Positions 12,756-20,573 of a DNA stretch of 35,178 nt are shown piece by piece; position 1 is the first letter of the stretch, and each line of letters starts with the position of its first letter. The translations under genes and the position numbers were made by a program. This DNA comes from Chitinophagaceae bacterium (GTDB lineage: Bacteria; Bacteroidota; Bacteroidia; Chitinophagales; Chitinophagaceae), in assembly GCA_013696395.1 (NCBI GenBank), contig JACCYQ010000206.1, positions 1-35,178 on the forward strand, in the 5' to 3' direction. The notes beneath the pieces were generated by a model. It had not been told where the DNA came from. It searched no databases and worked only from the letters and a program-made list of their open reading frames with translations.

Positions 12756-15047
12756 ATGAAACAGTCTTTTAAGTTAATTTTTGGTGTTTTAATATTGTTT
12801 ACGCCATTTGGTATACAGGCTCAGGGATTAATCCGGGGCCAGGTTTTAAACGGTGAAGAACCAGTTATTCATGCAACAGTTTCATTAAATAAGAACCAGC
12901 AGGCGCTTTCCGATTCTATGGGCCTGTTTGCATTTAATTTGCCCGCTGCTGGTAAGTATGATATAAAAGTTTCTATGATTGGTTTTGAAAGTTTTTACCA
13001 GTCAATCGTTTTAAAGGAGGATGAAGAAAAGGACTTAATTATTCATCTTGAAACAGCCGTTTCCTCACTTGACGAGGTGGTTGTTACTGGAACTATGAAA
13101 GCCGTTACACGTTTGGAAAGTCCGATAGCGGTGGAAGTCTATAACCCTGGATTTTTTAAAAAAAATCCCACGCCAAGTATTTTCGAATCCCTGCAGCAGG
13201 TAAATGGTGTAAGGCCACAATTGAACTGCAACGTTTGTAATACAGGAGATATTCATATTAATGGATTGGAAGGCCCTTATACAATGATAACTATCGACGG
13301 TATGCCTATTGTAAGTAGTCTGTCATCGGTGTATGGCTTATTCGGTATTCCGCACCAGATGATTGAACGGGTGGAGATCGTTAAAGGTCCTGCATCCGGA
13401 TTATATGGTTCAGAGGCCATTGGCGGATTGATTAACGTGATAACCCGAACACCGGAAAAAGCTCCTTTATTCAGTGCTAACCTGATGGTAACTAACTGGC
13501 AGGAATACCTGCTGGATGCCGGCGCGAAGTATAAATTATCCAATAATCTTACCGGCTTATTGGGAATCAATTATTTTAATTATACCAATCCACATGATAA
13601 GAACGGTGATCTTTTTACTGATGTAACCCTGCAACACCGTTTTACCATATTTAATAAATGGAGCCTCCAGCGAAAATTTAACCGCCAGGCAAGCCTGGCA
13701 GCTCGTTATTTTTATGAAGATCGCTGGGGAGGGGATATGCGTTGGAATAGAAACTTCAGAGGTGGAGACAGTTTGTATGGGGAAAGTATTTACACCAATC
13801 GTTGGGAACTGATAGGTAACTACCAGTTACCTGTACATGAAAAAATGTTTTTTGCTTTTTCTGCAACGGGGCATGAGCAAAATTCCTGGTATGGCAATAC
13901 ACCGTATATGGCCAATCAAAAAATTCTTTTTGGCCAGTTTACCTGGCATAAAAATATAACAGGCAATCATGAGTTGTTAAGCGGGTTGGCTGGGCGTTAT
14001 AACTATTATGATGATAATTCCACAGCTACGATTGATACACTTTCAGGTATAAATAATCCAGAGCGATTTTTTATACCCGGAATTTTTGTTCAGTATGAAT
14101 GGAAATTGAATGAAAGTCATCAGCTATTATCAGGCTTGAGATATGATCATCACCCCATTCATAAAAACATTTTTACACCCCGGTTTGCTTACAAATGGAA
14201 AATGAGTGATCAACGAGTATTTCGTATTAATGCAGGAACAGGTTTTCGGGTAGTAAACTTATTTACGGAAGATCATGCTGCATTAACAGGTGCACGTGCT
14301 GTTGAAATAAAAGAAAAATTGAAGCCAGAATCCAGTTACAATATCAATGCTAATTTTATGAATGAATGGAGAGGAGATGGAATTTCATTAACGCTTGAAT
14401 TTTCTGCCTGGTATTCCTGGTTCCAGAACCAGATCATACCTGATTATGAAACTGATCCGCGCAAAATTATCTACCAGAATTTAAGTGGACATGCTATTTC
14501 AAAAGGCATTTCTCTTAATGCAGAATTTTCACTTTATAATCGATTGAAAGGTTATACTGGTTTTACTTTGCAGGAACTTTATAAAACAGAAGATAAAATC
14601 AAACAACGTCCATTATTAACTGAGAAATGGAGTGCAAACTGGTCCCTTAGTTACATTTTCCCTAAAGCCGCTTTATCTTTAGACTATACCGGCAATATTT
14701 ATGGATCTATGAAATTGCCTTTGCAGGGTATTTATGATCCCCGTAAAAATTTGTCGCCTGTTTGGAGCTTGCAAAATATTCAATTAACCAAAAAGTGGAA
14801 TAAGAAATTTGAGTTTTATGGTGGAATTAAAAACCTGTGGAATTGGACACCCGCCGGGGAAACTGCATTTCTCATTGCCCGCTCCCATGATCCTTTTAAT
14901 AAACAAGTTGAATATGATGCAGCCGGAGATGTAAAACGCACCAATGAAAATCCCTATGGACTTATTTTTGATCCGGCGTATGTTTATGCACCAAACCAGG
15001 GAAGAAGATTTTTTCTGGGAATCAGGTACATAATTCCAGGATCATAA
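12756..15047 (+). CDS. TonB-dependent outer-membrane receptor, probable metal (chelate) uptake
   Basis: TonB-dependent receptor of 763 residues. Order: signal peptide (1-23, ending IQAQ), a CarboxypepD_reg-like N-terminal extension (about 25-100), a TonB-box-like segment LDEVVVTGTM, the plug domain (about 115-230, with ERVEIVKGPASGLYGSEAIG) and a C-terminal 22-strand-type barrel ending FFLGIRYI. The plug carries an unusual CxxC (C158, C161) in LNCNVCNTGDIHINGLEG. There is no SusD partner, so it is a receptor of the siderophore/metal class rather than a glycan importer. I start at ATG 12756; the TTG six nt upstream lies between promoter and ATG. It is divergent from the DtxR-type repressor, its likely regulator. 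Substrate is not known; the CxxC and the HMA neighbours hint at a thiophilic metal. Confidence 0.92.
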   Translation: MKQSFKLIFGVLILFTPFGIQAQGLIRGQVLNGEEPVIHATVSLNKNQQALSDSMGLFAFNLPAAGKYDIKVSMIGFESFYQSIVLKEDEEKDLIIHLETAVSSLDEVVVTGTMKAVTRLESPIAVEVYNPGFFKKNPTPSIFESLQQVNGVRPQLNCNVCNTGDIHINGLEGPYTMITIDGMPIVSSLSSVYGLFGIPHQMIERVEIVKGPASGLYGSEAIGGLINVITRTPEKAPLFSANLMVTNWQEYLLDAGAKYKLSNNLTGLLGINYFNYTNPHDKNGDLFTDVTLQHRFTIFNKWSLQRKFNRQASLAARYFYEDRWGGDMRWNRNFRGGDSLYGESIYTNRWELIGNYQLPVHEKMFFAFSATGHEQNSWYGNTPYMANQKILFGQFTWHKNITGNHELLSGLAGRYNYYDDNSTATIDTLSGINNPERFFIPGIFVQYEWKLNESHQLLSGLRYDHHPIHKNIFTPRFAYKWKMSDQRVFRINAGTGFRVVNLFTEDHAALTGARAVEIKEKLKPESSYNINANFMNEWRGDGISLTLEFSAWYSWFQNQIIPDYETDPRKIIYQNLSGHAISKGISLNAEFSLYNRLKGYTGFTLQELYKTEDKIKQRPLLTEKWSANWSLSYIFPKAALSLDYTGNIYGSMKLPLQGIYDPRKNLSPVWSLQNIQLTKKWNKKFEFYGGIKNLWNWTPAGETAFLIARSHDPFNKQVEYDAAGDVKRTNENPYGLIFDPAYVYAPNQGRRFFLGIRYIIPGS

Positions 15048-15207
15048 CAGGGATGTCAGTTTAAAAATCCAAACAAAAGTTGATCTTTGCTGTTATTATA
15101 TGCCTGAAGGGAATGATTTTTTAGATGAATTATAATAGCGGAAATAAATAGGGTATATCGTTAAGAAACCCGGACTTTTCTCACATACTAAATAAAAACG
15201 TTTGGTT

Positions 15208-15654
15208 ATGATTTTTAATTTTTTACTTAAAAGAATAATGATTCCCGTATTTATAGTTTTTATATCAGCGAGCCTTTTTTCCTGTGGTTCAACAAGAACT
15301 ATTAGTGTGGAAGAAGGCTGGGAAATACTTGGGGAAAGCAAAGTTAATTTTGTAAGGGACAGGGATGAAATAGATGTTAGAAGCACCAATGATTATACAG
15401 CACTGCGTTTCATGGTGGAAAAAAAAGATGTCCGTGTCAATTATTTAAGGGTGGTGTATGTAAATGGCGATGTTCTGGAGCCTTTAATTGATGATATCAT
15501 AGGGGCCGGACAACAAAGTAAGATTATTGAATTAAGTCGGGAAGGTCAAAGAATTGACAGGGTGGAATTTAAATATCGTTCAACCGGCAATATTTTAAAA
15601 GGAAGAGCAACCGTTCTATTAGTTGGTCGTCGGTTTGATCGCTACCGGTATTAA
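15208..15654 (+). CDS. small lipoprotein of unknown function
   Basis: Not recognised as a named family. From ATG 15208 the product has 148 residues with a lipoprotein signal and lipobox LFSC (Cys26). ATG 15238 would give a shorter, equally acceptable signal of 15 residues before the cysteine. The mature part (WEILGESKVNFVRDRDEIDV, LRFMVEKKDVRVNYLRVVYV, IDDIIGAGQQSKIIELSREG) is rich in predicted beta strands and looks like a compact periplasmic beta-sandwich of the type seen in small envelope lipoproteins of the DUF2541-like kind; that resemblance is by eye only. It stands alone: 160 nt follow the receptor gene and 112 nt precede tex. The flanking 15048-15207 region holds nothing recognisable. 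Confidence 0.75.
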   Translation: MIFNFLLKRIMIPVFIVFISASLFSCGSTRTISVEEGWEILGESKVNFVRDRDEIDVRSTNDYTALRFMVEKKDVRVNYLRVVYVNGDVLEPLIDDIIGAGQQSKIIELSREGQRIDRVEFKYRSTGNILKGRATVLLVGRRFDRYRY

Positions 15655-15738
15655 TAATTTTTCATTTATTGATTCACAGGATTTTGTTTAAACTTTTAGG
15701 TTCAAGCAAAACAAATTTTTTTTGCTTTTATCATCCAT

Positions 15739-15746
15739 TACATTTG
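15739..15746 (+). promoter_or_regulatory. -7 box of the tex gene
   Basis: TACATTTG matches TAnnTTTG exactly and ends 20 nt before ATG 15767. A TTTG at 15721-15724 lies 14 nt upstream, closer than the usual spacing for a -33 element. Confidence 0.55.
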
Positions 15747-15766
15747 CAGGCCTTAAGTAATAACCA

Positions 15767-18025
15767 ATGGAAGATAAAATCATAAAACACATAGCCGCAG
15801 AATTAACTATTTCAGTAAAGCAGGTTGAAAATATTAACCAATTACACGCAGAAGGTTCAACCATTCCCTTTATTTCACGTTATCGAAAAGAAGCTACCGG
15901 AAACCTGGATGAAGTGGTGATTGGAAAAGTGATTGACCACATTAAGTATTTTAATGAGCTGGAAAAAAGAAAGGAAACAGTTTTAAAAACTATTGATGAA
16001 CAAGGAAAACTCACACCTGAATTAAAAAAGCGCATCCTTGATACATTGAGTGCTACAACGCTTGAAGATATTTATCTCCCCTATAAACCCAAACGAAAAA
16101 CAAAGGCTTCCATCGCAATTGAAAAAGGCCTGGAACCATTAGCAACTATATTATTTGCACAAAAGAATAATGATGTTGAACCAGAGGCAACAAAATTTTT
16201 AAATGAGCAGGTGAAAGACACTGTTGAAGCTTTGCAGGGTGCCAGGGATATCATGGCTGAATGGATTGCGGAAAATGAACAGGCAAGGAATACAATACGA
16301 AAATTATTTACGGGAAAAGCCATTCTTACTTCGCGGGTATTGAATTCTAAAAAAGATGATGAGAACGCACAGAAATATAAAGACTATTTTGATTTCAATG
16401 AGTCCCTTGCCTCAAGTCCATCACACCGTATAATGGCTATTCGCCGCGGAGAAAAAGAAGGATTTCTGATCATGGAGATTTCTATAGAAAAAGAAACTGC
16501 CATTGGTGCATTAAATGAAATCTTTGTTCAATCCTCATCCCCTTCTTCCCAACAGGTTTTAATAGCTATAGAAGATAGTTATAACCGTTTACTGAAATCA
16601 TCCATTGAAAATGAATTCAGGATGTTGAGTAAAACAAAAGCTGATGAAGAAGCCATTCATGTTTTTGCAGAAAATCTTCGGCAATTATTATTAGCTTCTC
16701 CTTTAGGACCTAAAAGAATCCTGGCTTTAGATCCCGGTTATCGTACAGGATGTAAAGTGGTTTGCCTGGATGAACAAGGTACCTTTATGCATTATGTAAC
16801 GATATTCCCACATTCGCCTCAAAATGAATGGCAGCAGGCTTCTTCAACTCTAAAGAAATTAGTGTCTGAATTCAATATTGAAGCTATTGGTTTTGGTAAT
16901 GGCACAGCGAGTAAAGAAACAGATAAATTGATTCGCAGCATTGACTTTGAAAAACCCGTTTCAATATTTATGGTGAATGAAAGCGGGGCTTCTATTTATT
17001 CTGCAAGTGAAGTGGCAAGAGAAGAATTTCCTGAGCAGGATGTTACGGTAAGAGGAGCTATCAGTATTGGCAGAAGATTACTGGATCCTTTGAGTGAGTT
17101 GGTAAAAATTGAAGCTAAAAGTATTGGCGTTGGTCAGTACCAGCACGATGTAAATCAAACAAGATTAAAAGAATCATTGGATGGTGTTGTTGAAAGTTGC
17201 GTAAACTATGTTGGTGTAGATGTAAATACGGCTAGTAAACATTTGCTCACTTATGTATCAGGGCTCAGTTCTACACTGGCAAAAAATATCGTAGAATATC
17301 GCTCAAAAAATGGGGGCATTAAAAGCAGGAAGGATCTGTTGAAGGTTTCTTTAATGGGACCTAAATCATTTGAACAATGTGCAGGTTTTTTAAGAATTGC
17401 GGATGCGGAAAATCCATTGGATAATTCAGCAGTGCATCCTGAAAGTTATCCCTTGGTGGAAAAAATGGCGGATCATTTGGGTTGTACCGTAAAAGAACTG
17501 ATAAAGCAGCCTGATATCCGGAAAAAAATTAACGCGGCAGATTTCGTTTCTGAAACCGCGGGAACTTTCACCATACGTGATATATTAAATGAATTAGAAA
17601 AACCTGGCCGTGATCCACGTTCACCGATTGAAGAATTTCGATTTGCAGAAGGTATCACAACCATGGAAGATCTTATGCCTGGCATGAAGGTTCCTGGAAT
17701 AGTAACCAATATTACCAACTTCGGGGCTTTTGTGGATGTGGGTGTAAAGCAAGACGGGCTGGTACATATTTCACACATGTGTAACCGTTATATCAGTGAT
17801 CCCAATGAAGTTGTTAAGTTGGGTCAGAAAGTGAAGGTAACAGTAGTCGAAGTAGATGCCTCCCGAAAAAGGATCGCTTTATCCATGAAGGATGAGGCGG
17901 ATAAAAAAGATGTTTCCCCAAGACAGCCTTCAAATAATTCTGGTAAAAAAAGAGTTATTGAAAAAGCGTCATCGAATCCTTTCAAGGATAAACTGATGGA
18001 ATTGAAAAAGAAGTTTAAAGATTAA
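15767..18025 (+). CDS. tex: Tex family RNA-binding protein
   Basis: Tex/YhgF-type cytoplasmic nucleic-acid-binding protein implicated in transcription and RNA metabolism, 752 residues, which is the normal length. The N-terminal Tex region is clear (AEGSTIPFISRYRKEATG, LEDIYLPYKPKRKTKA). The YqgF-like RNase H fold is at about 320-450 (ILALDPGYRTGCKVV, ESGASIYSASEVAREEFP), then the helix-hairpin-helix region at about 490-550 (VDVNTASKHLLTYVSGLSS, EYRSKNGGIKSRKDLLKV). The C-terminal S1 domain starts near 637 (PGIVTNITNFGAFVDVGVKQ). A lysine-rich tail ends the protein. It has its own promoter and is followed by a weak terminator, so it is probably monocistronic; tsaD converges on it from the other strand. 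Confidence 0.96.
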   Translation: MEDKIIKHIAAELTISVKQVENINQLHAEGSTIPFISRYRKEATGNLDEVVIGKVIDHIKYFNELEKRKETVLKTIDEQGKLTPELKKRILDTLSATTLEDIYLPYKPKRKTKASIAIEKGLEPLATILFAQKNNDVEPEATKFLNEQVKDTVEALQGARDIMAEWIAENEQARNTIRKLFTGKAILTSRVLNSKKDDENAQKYKDYFDFNESLASSPSHRIMAIRRGEKEGFLIMEISIEKETAIGALNEIFVQSSSPSSQQVLIAIEDSYNRLLKSSIENEFRMLSKTKADEEAIHVFAENLRQLLLASPLGPKRILALDPGYRTGCKVVCLDEQGTFMHYVTIFPHSPQNEWQQASSTLKKLVSEFNIEAIGFGNGTASKETDKLIRSIDFEKPVSIFMVNESGASIYSASEVAREEFPEQDVTVRGAISIGRRLLDPLSELVKIEAKSIGVGQYQHDVNQTRLKESLDGVVESCVNYVGVDVNTASKHLLTYVSGLSSTLAKNIVEYRSKNGGIKSRKDLLKVSLMGPKSFEQCAGFLRIADAENPLDNSAVHPESYPLVEKMADHLGCTVKELIKQPDIRKKINAADFVSETAGTFTIRDILNELEKPGRDPRSPIEEFRFAEGITTMEDLMPGMKVPGIVTNITNFGAFVDVGVKQDGLVHISHMCNRYISDPNEVVKLGQKVKVTVVEVDASRKRIALSMKDEADKKDVSPRQPSNNSGKKRVIEKASSNPFKDKLMELKKKFKD

Positions 18026-18045
18026 TAAGTAATGAAAAAATGAAG

Positions 18046-18069
18046 AACTGAATCACCGGCAGTTTTTTT
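18046..18069 (+). terminator. weak rho-independent terminator after tex
   Basis: A 5-bp stem AACTG (18046-18050) / CAGTT (18060-18064) with a 9-nt loop continues into a run of T residues to 18069. The T run ends at the tsaD stop codon. The stem is short, so the assignment is tentative. Confidence 0.4.
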
Positions 18070-19081
18070 ATTCCCATCTTGCCCGTGCATTGGATGTAAC
18101 CGATAATGGCGAAAATTCTTTTGCCAAAAATTTATAATGAGCCGTTATAGCGATCATCGCCGCATTGTCAGTGCAATATTCAAACCTGGGTATAAAAGCT
18201 GACCAGTTATTTTTTTCACCCATATTCTGTAAGCCTTTGCGCAGGCTGCTATTGGCTGAAACACCACCTGCGAGGCAGATGGTTGTTATGCCAGTTTGAT
18301 GCGAAGCCTTCCTTAATTTATTTAAAAGGATCGTAACAATTCTTTCCTGGATGGAAGCGCATATATCAGCCAGATTTTCTTCCACAAAGTTTTCATTTTG
18401 CTTTTTTTGTTCCTGCAAAAAATACAGGATAGCCGTTTTTACACCACTGAAACTATAATCAAGTTCGGGTATCTGCGGTTCGGGAAAATTAAATCGCAAC
18501 GGATTTCCCATACGAGCATATTTATCAATCAATGGACCGCCGGGATAGGGAAGCCCTAACATTTTGGCTGATTTATCAAATGCTTCTCCGGCTGCATCAT
18601 CTATTGATTCGCCTATAACATTCATGTCTGAGGGTGAATGACATAAAACGATTTGGGTATGTCCACCGCTAACTGTTAAACATAAAAACGGAAATGCCGG
18701 TTTGGAATCATCAATAAAGTTTGCCATTACATGAGCCTGCATATGGTGAACGGCAATCAATGGAATATCCAATGCAAGTGAAAGGCTTTTGGCAAATTGC
18801 GCACCTACTAATAATGCTCCTATCAGTCCCGGTGATTGGGTAAAGGCAATGGCATCAAGATCTTCCAATTTGCAATTTGCTTTTTGTAAAGCGGTATCAA
18901 CTACCGGAACTATATTTTGCATATGTGCACGGGATGCAAGTTCCGGTACCACTCCACCATAACTTTCGTGCACTTCCTGGCCTGCAATTATATTGGAAAG
19001 TATTTTCCCATCCCTGCTAACAGCTGCTGAAGTTTCATCGCAGGATGATTCAATGGCTAATATGGTGATCGATTTATTGAT
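18068..19081 (-). CDS. tsaD: tRNA t6A biosynthesis protein TsaD; ATC start
   Basis: Kae1/TsaD subunit of the enzyme that transfers the threonylcarbamoyl group to A37 of ANN-decoding tRNAs, an essential cytoplasmic activity. The metal-binding HMQAH (His113, His117) and the ASKH-fold motifs TVSGGHTQ and CLAGGVSANSSLR are present. The first in-frame ATG (18973) would delete about 36 residues, yet the sequence upstream encodes the conserved TsaD N-terminus ITILAIESSCDETSAAVS followed by GKILSNIIAGQ. An in-frame TAA (19090-19088) leaves only the non-ATG codons between it and that N-terminus. ATC at 19081-19079, giving (M)NKSITILAIESSCDET and 337 residues, is the best candidate. It lies 45 nt downstream of the permease gene on the same strand. 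Confidence 0.93.
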   Translation of the reverse strand: MNKSITILAIESSCDETSAAVSRDGKILSNIIAGQEVHESYGGVVPELASRAHMQNIVPVVDTALQKANCKLEDLDAIAFTQSPGLIGALLVGAQFAKSLSLALDIPLIAVHHMQAHVMANFIDDSKPAFPFLCLTVSGGHTQIVLCHSPSDMNVIGESIDDAAGEAFDKSAKMLGLPYPGGPLIDKYARMGNPLRFNFPEPQIPELDYSFSGVKTAILYFLQEQKKQNENFVEENLADICASIQERIVTILLNKLRKASHQTGITTICLAGGVSANSSLRKGLQNMGEKNNWSAFIPRFEYCTDNAAMIAITAHYKFLAKEFSPLSVTSNARARWE

Positions 19082-19126
19082 CTCGTTTTATGATTTTCGG
19101 TTACAGGAAACGATATTATTATTTTT

Positions 19127-20380
19127 TTAACTCCTGATAGCAACAACCGGGTCCAACCGGGAAGCTTTATAGGCAGGAATTATTCCGGCAAGGATTCCAA
19201 CAATTATGCAGATTACTATTGCGAGTATCATATTACCTGTTGATATAAAAATAGGAAAATCAAAAGCTATTGAAATAATCTTGGTTAATATAAATACAAG
19301 AATAATGCCCATGAGGCCTCCAATAATGCATAAAAATGCGCTTTCTAATAAGAATTCCGTAAGAATGATCCTTGGCTTTGCACCTATTGCTTTCTTTAAT
19401 CCAATTTGTGATGTTCTTTCTTTCACTGTTACAAACATAATGTTGGCCACTCCAAACATACCGACAATCAAACTCAAAAGAGCAATGGCCCATCCACCAA
19501 TATTGATACTGGCGAATGCTTCACTCATCGATTCACTCATATCATTAATATCATTCAAAGCAAAATCATCTTCAGCCATCGGGCTTAATTTATGAATGGC
19601 CCTCATGGTTCCCCTTAAATCATCCACCAGGGCCTTACTCGAAGTGTTGTCCTGGCCCTGTACCATTATAAATGGGTTGGCTCTTCTTTCGTCCATTATA
19701 TTACGGGCGTACCGGTAAGGCATGATCACACTTTGATCAAATTGCCATCCACCAATATTAATTCCGCTGCTGCCTTGTTTTTTTATGACTCCTATTACCT
19801 GGAATTTTTTACCGCGAATGGTTATTAGTTTACCTAAAGCTACTTCAGGGGTTACAAATAGATTTTCGGCTATTTCATTTCCAATAACAACAGTATTCAC
19901 GCCTTGTTGAAATTCAGCTTCAGAAATATAACGGCCGGCTTGAATTTCTACCGGCTGAATATTATTAAATTCCTTGGTAATACCGTATAGGTTTACACGC
20001 AATAATACATTGTTCCTGTATTCTACATTATCCTGCGCATCAATTTTAAAAGCCACATATTTTGCACTTTGAGCCCTTTCCCTGATGGCTTCTAATTCTT
20101 CATATTTTGGATTAGGTCTTTTTTGATATTTCCACCATGGAAAATCAGGGCCACCACCGCCCCAATTCCATTTATCAACATAAATCGTATTGGTCCCTAA
20201 CGATTTGATCTGTGTTTGTATATTATATTCCAGGCTGCTTACTGTTGCCAGTACACCAATAATGCAAAAAATACCTATTGTTACACCAAATAATGAAAGA
20301 AAAGTGCGGAGTTTATTCTTCCACAATTCCAACATGGCTAATCTAAAACTGCTGAATATAATCTCCAAAGTTCTGCGCAT
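19127..20380 (-). CDS. ABC transporter permease, MacB/FtsX type
   Basis: Inner-membrane permease subunit of a MacB-like (type VII) ABC transporter, 417 residues. Order: N-terminal transmembrane helix (about 20-45, NKLRTFLSLFGVTIGIFCII), a large periplasmic MacB_PCD domain (about 50-280), then the FtsX domain with three helices (about 285-315, 335-370 and 385-410). The conserved loop GLKKAIGAKPRIILTEFLLE and the ending IPAYKASRLDPVVAIRS are typical. Such proteins drive mechanotransmission for export of lipoproteins, peptides or drugs together with an ATPase and an adaptor. No ATPase or adaptor is adjacent, so the partners must be encoded elsewhere. A -7 box ends only 4 nt before the ATG at 20380. 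The tsaD gene follows by 45 nt. Confidence 0.92.
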   Translation of the reverse strand: MRRTLEIIFSSFRLAMLELWKNKLRTFLSLFGVTIGIFCIIGVLATVSSLEYNIQTQIKSLGTNTIYVDKWNWGGGGPDFPWWKYQKRPNPKYEELEAIRERAQSAKYVAFKIDAQDNVEYRNNVLLRVNLYGITKEFNNIQPVEIQAGRYISEAEFQQGVNTVVIGNEIAENLFVTPEVALGKLITIRGKKFQVIGVIKKQGSSGINIGGWQFDQSVIMPYRYARNIMDERRANPFIMVQGQDNTSSKALVDDLRGTMRAIHKLSPMAEDDFALNDINDMSESMSEAFASINIGGWAIALLSLIVGMFGVANIMFVTVKERTSQIGLKKAIGAKPRIILTEFLLESAFLCIIGGLMGIILVFILTKIISIAFDFPIFISTGNMILAIVICIIVGILAGIIPAYKASRLDPVVAIRS

Positions 20381-20384
20381 AAAA

Positions 20385-20392
20385 CAAAAATA
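20385..20392 (-). promoter_or_regulatory. -7 box of the MacB/FtsX-type permease gene
   Basis: On the minus strand the sequence reads TATTTTTG, an exact TAnnTTTG match, separated from the ATG at 20380 by only TTTT. This predicts a leaderless or nearly leaderless transcript. Confidence 0.6.
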
Positions 20393-20525
20393 AGGAAGCT
20401 AAATCGGTGAAAGAATATTATTACACCAGTGGTTACATTTTATGAAAGCTCATTCTAAGGTTTTACTAATTGTTTATAAGAATACAAATTGCTGTATTTA
20501 CATGATAAGTTTATCAATATGGACT

Positions 20526-20533
20526 TAACTTTG
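20526..20533 (+). promoter_or_regulatory. -7 box of the release factor 3 gene
   Basis: TAACTTTG matches TAnnTTTG exactly, is followed by CGGCC, and lies 40 nt upstream of ATG 20574. No clear -33 element was found. Confidence 0.55.
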
Positions 20534-20573
20534 CGGCCATTCAAAAAAAGGGAAGAAAACGACCAGGGTAAAC

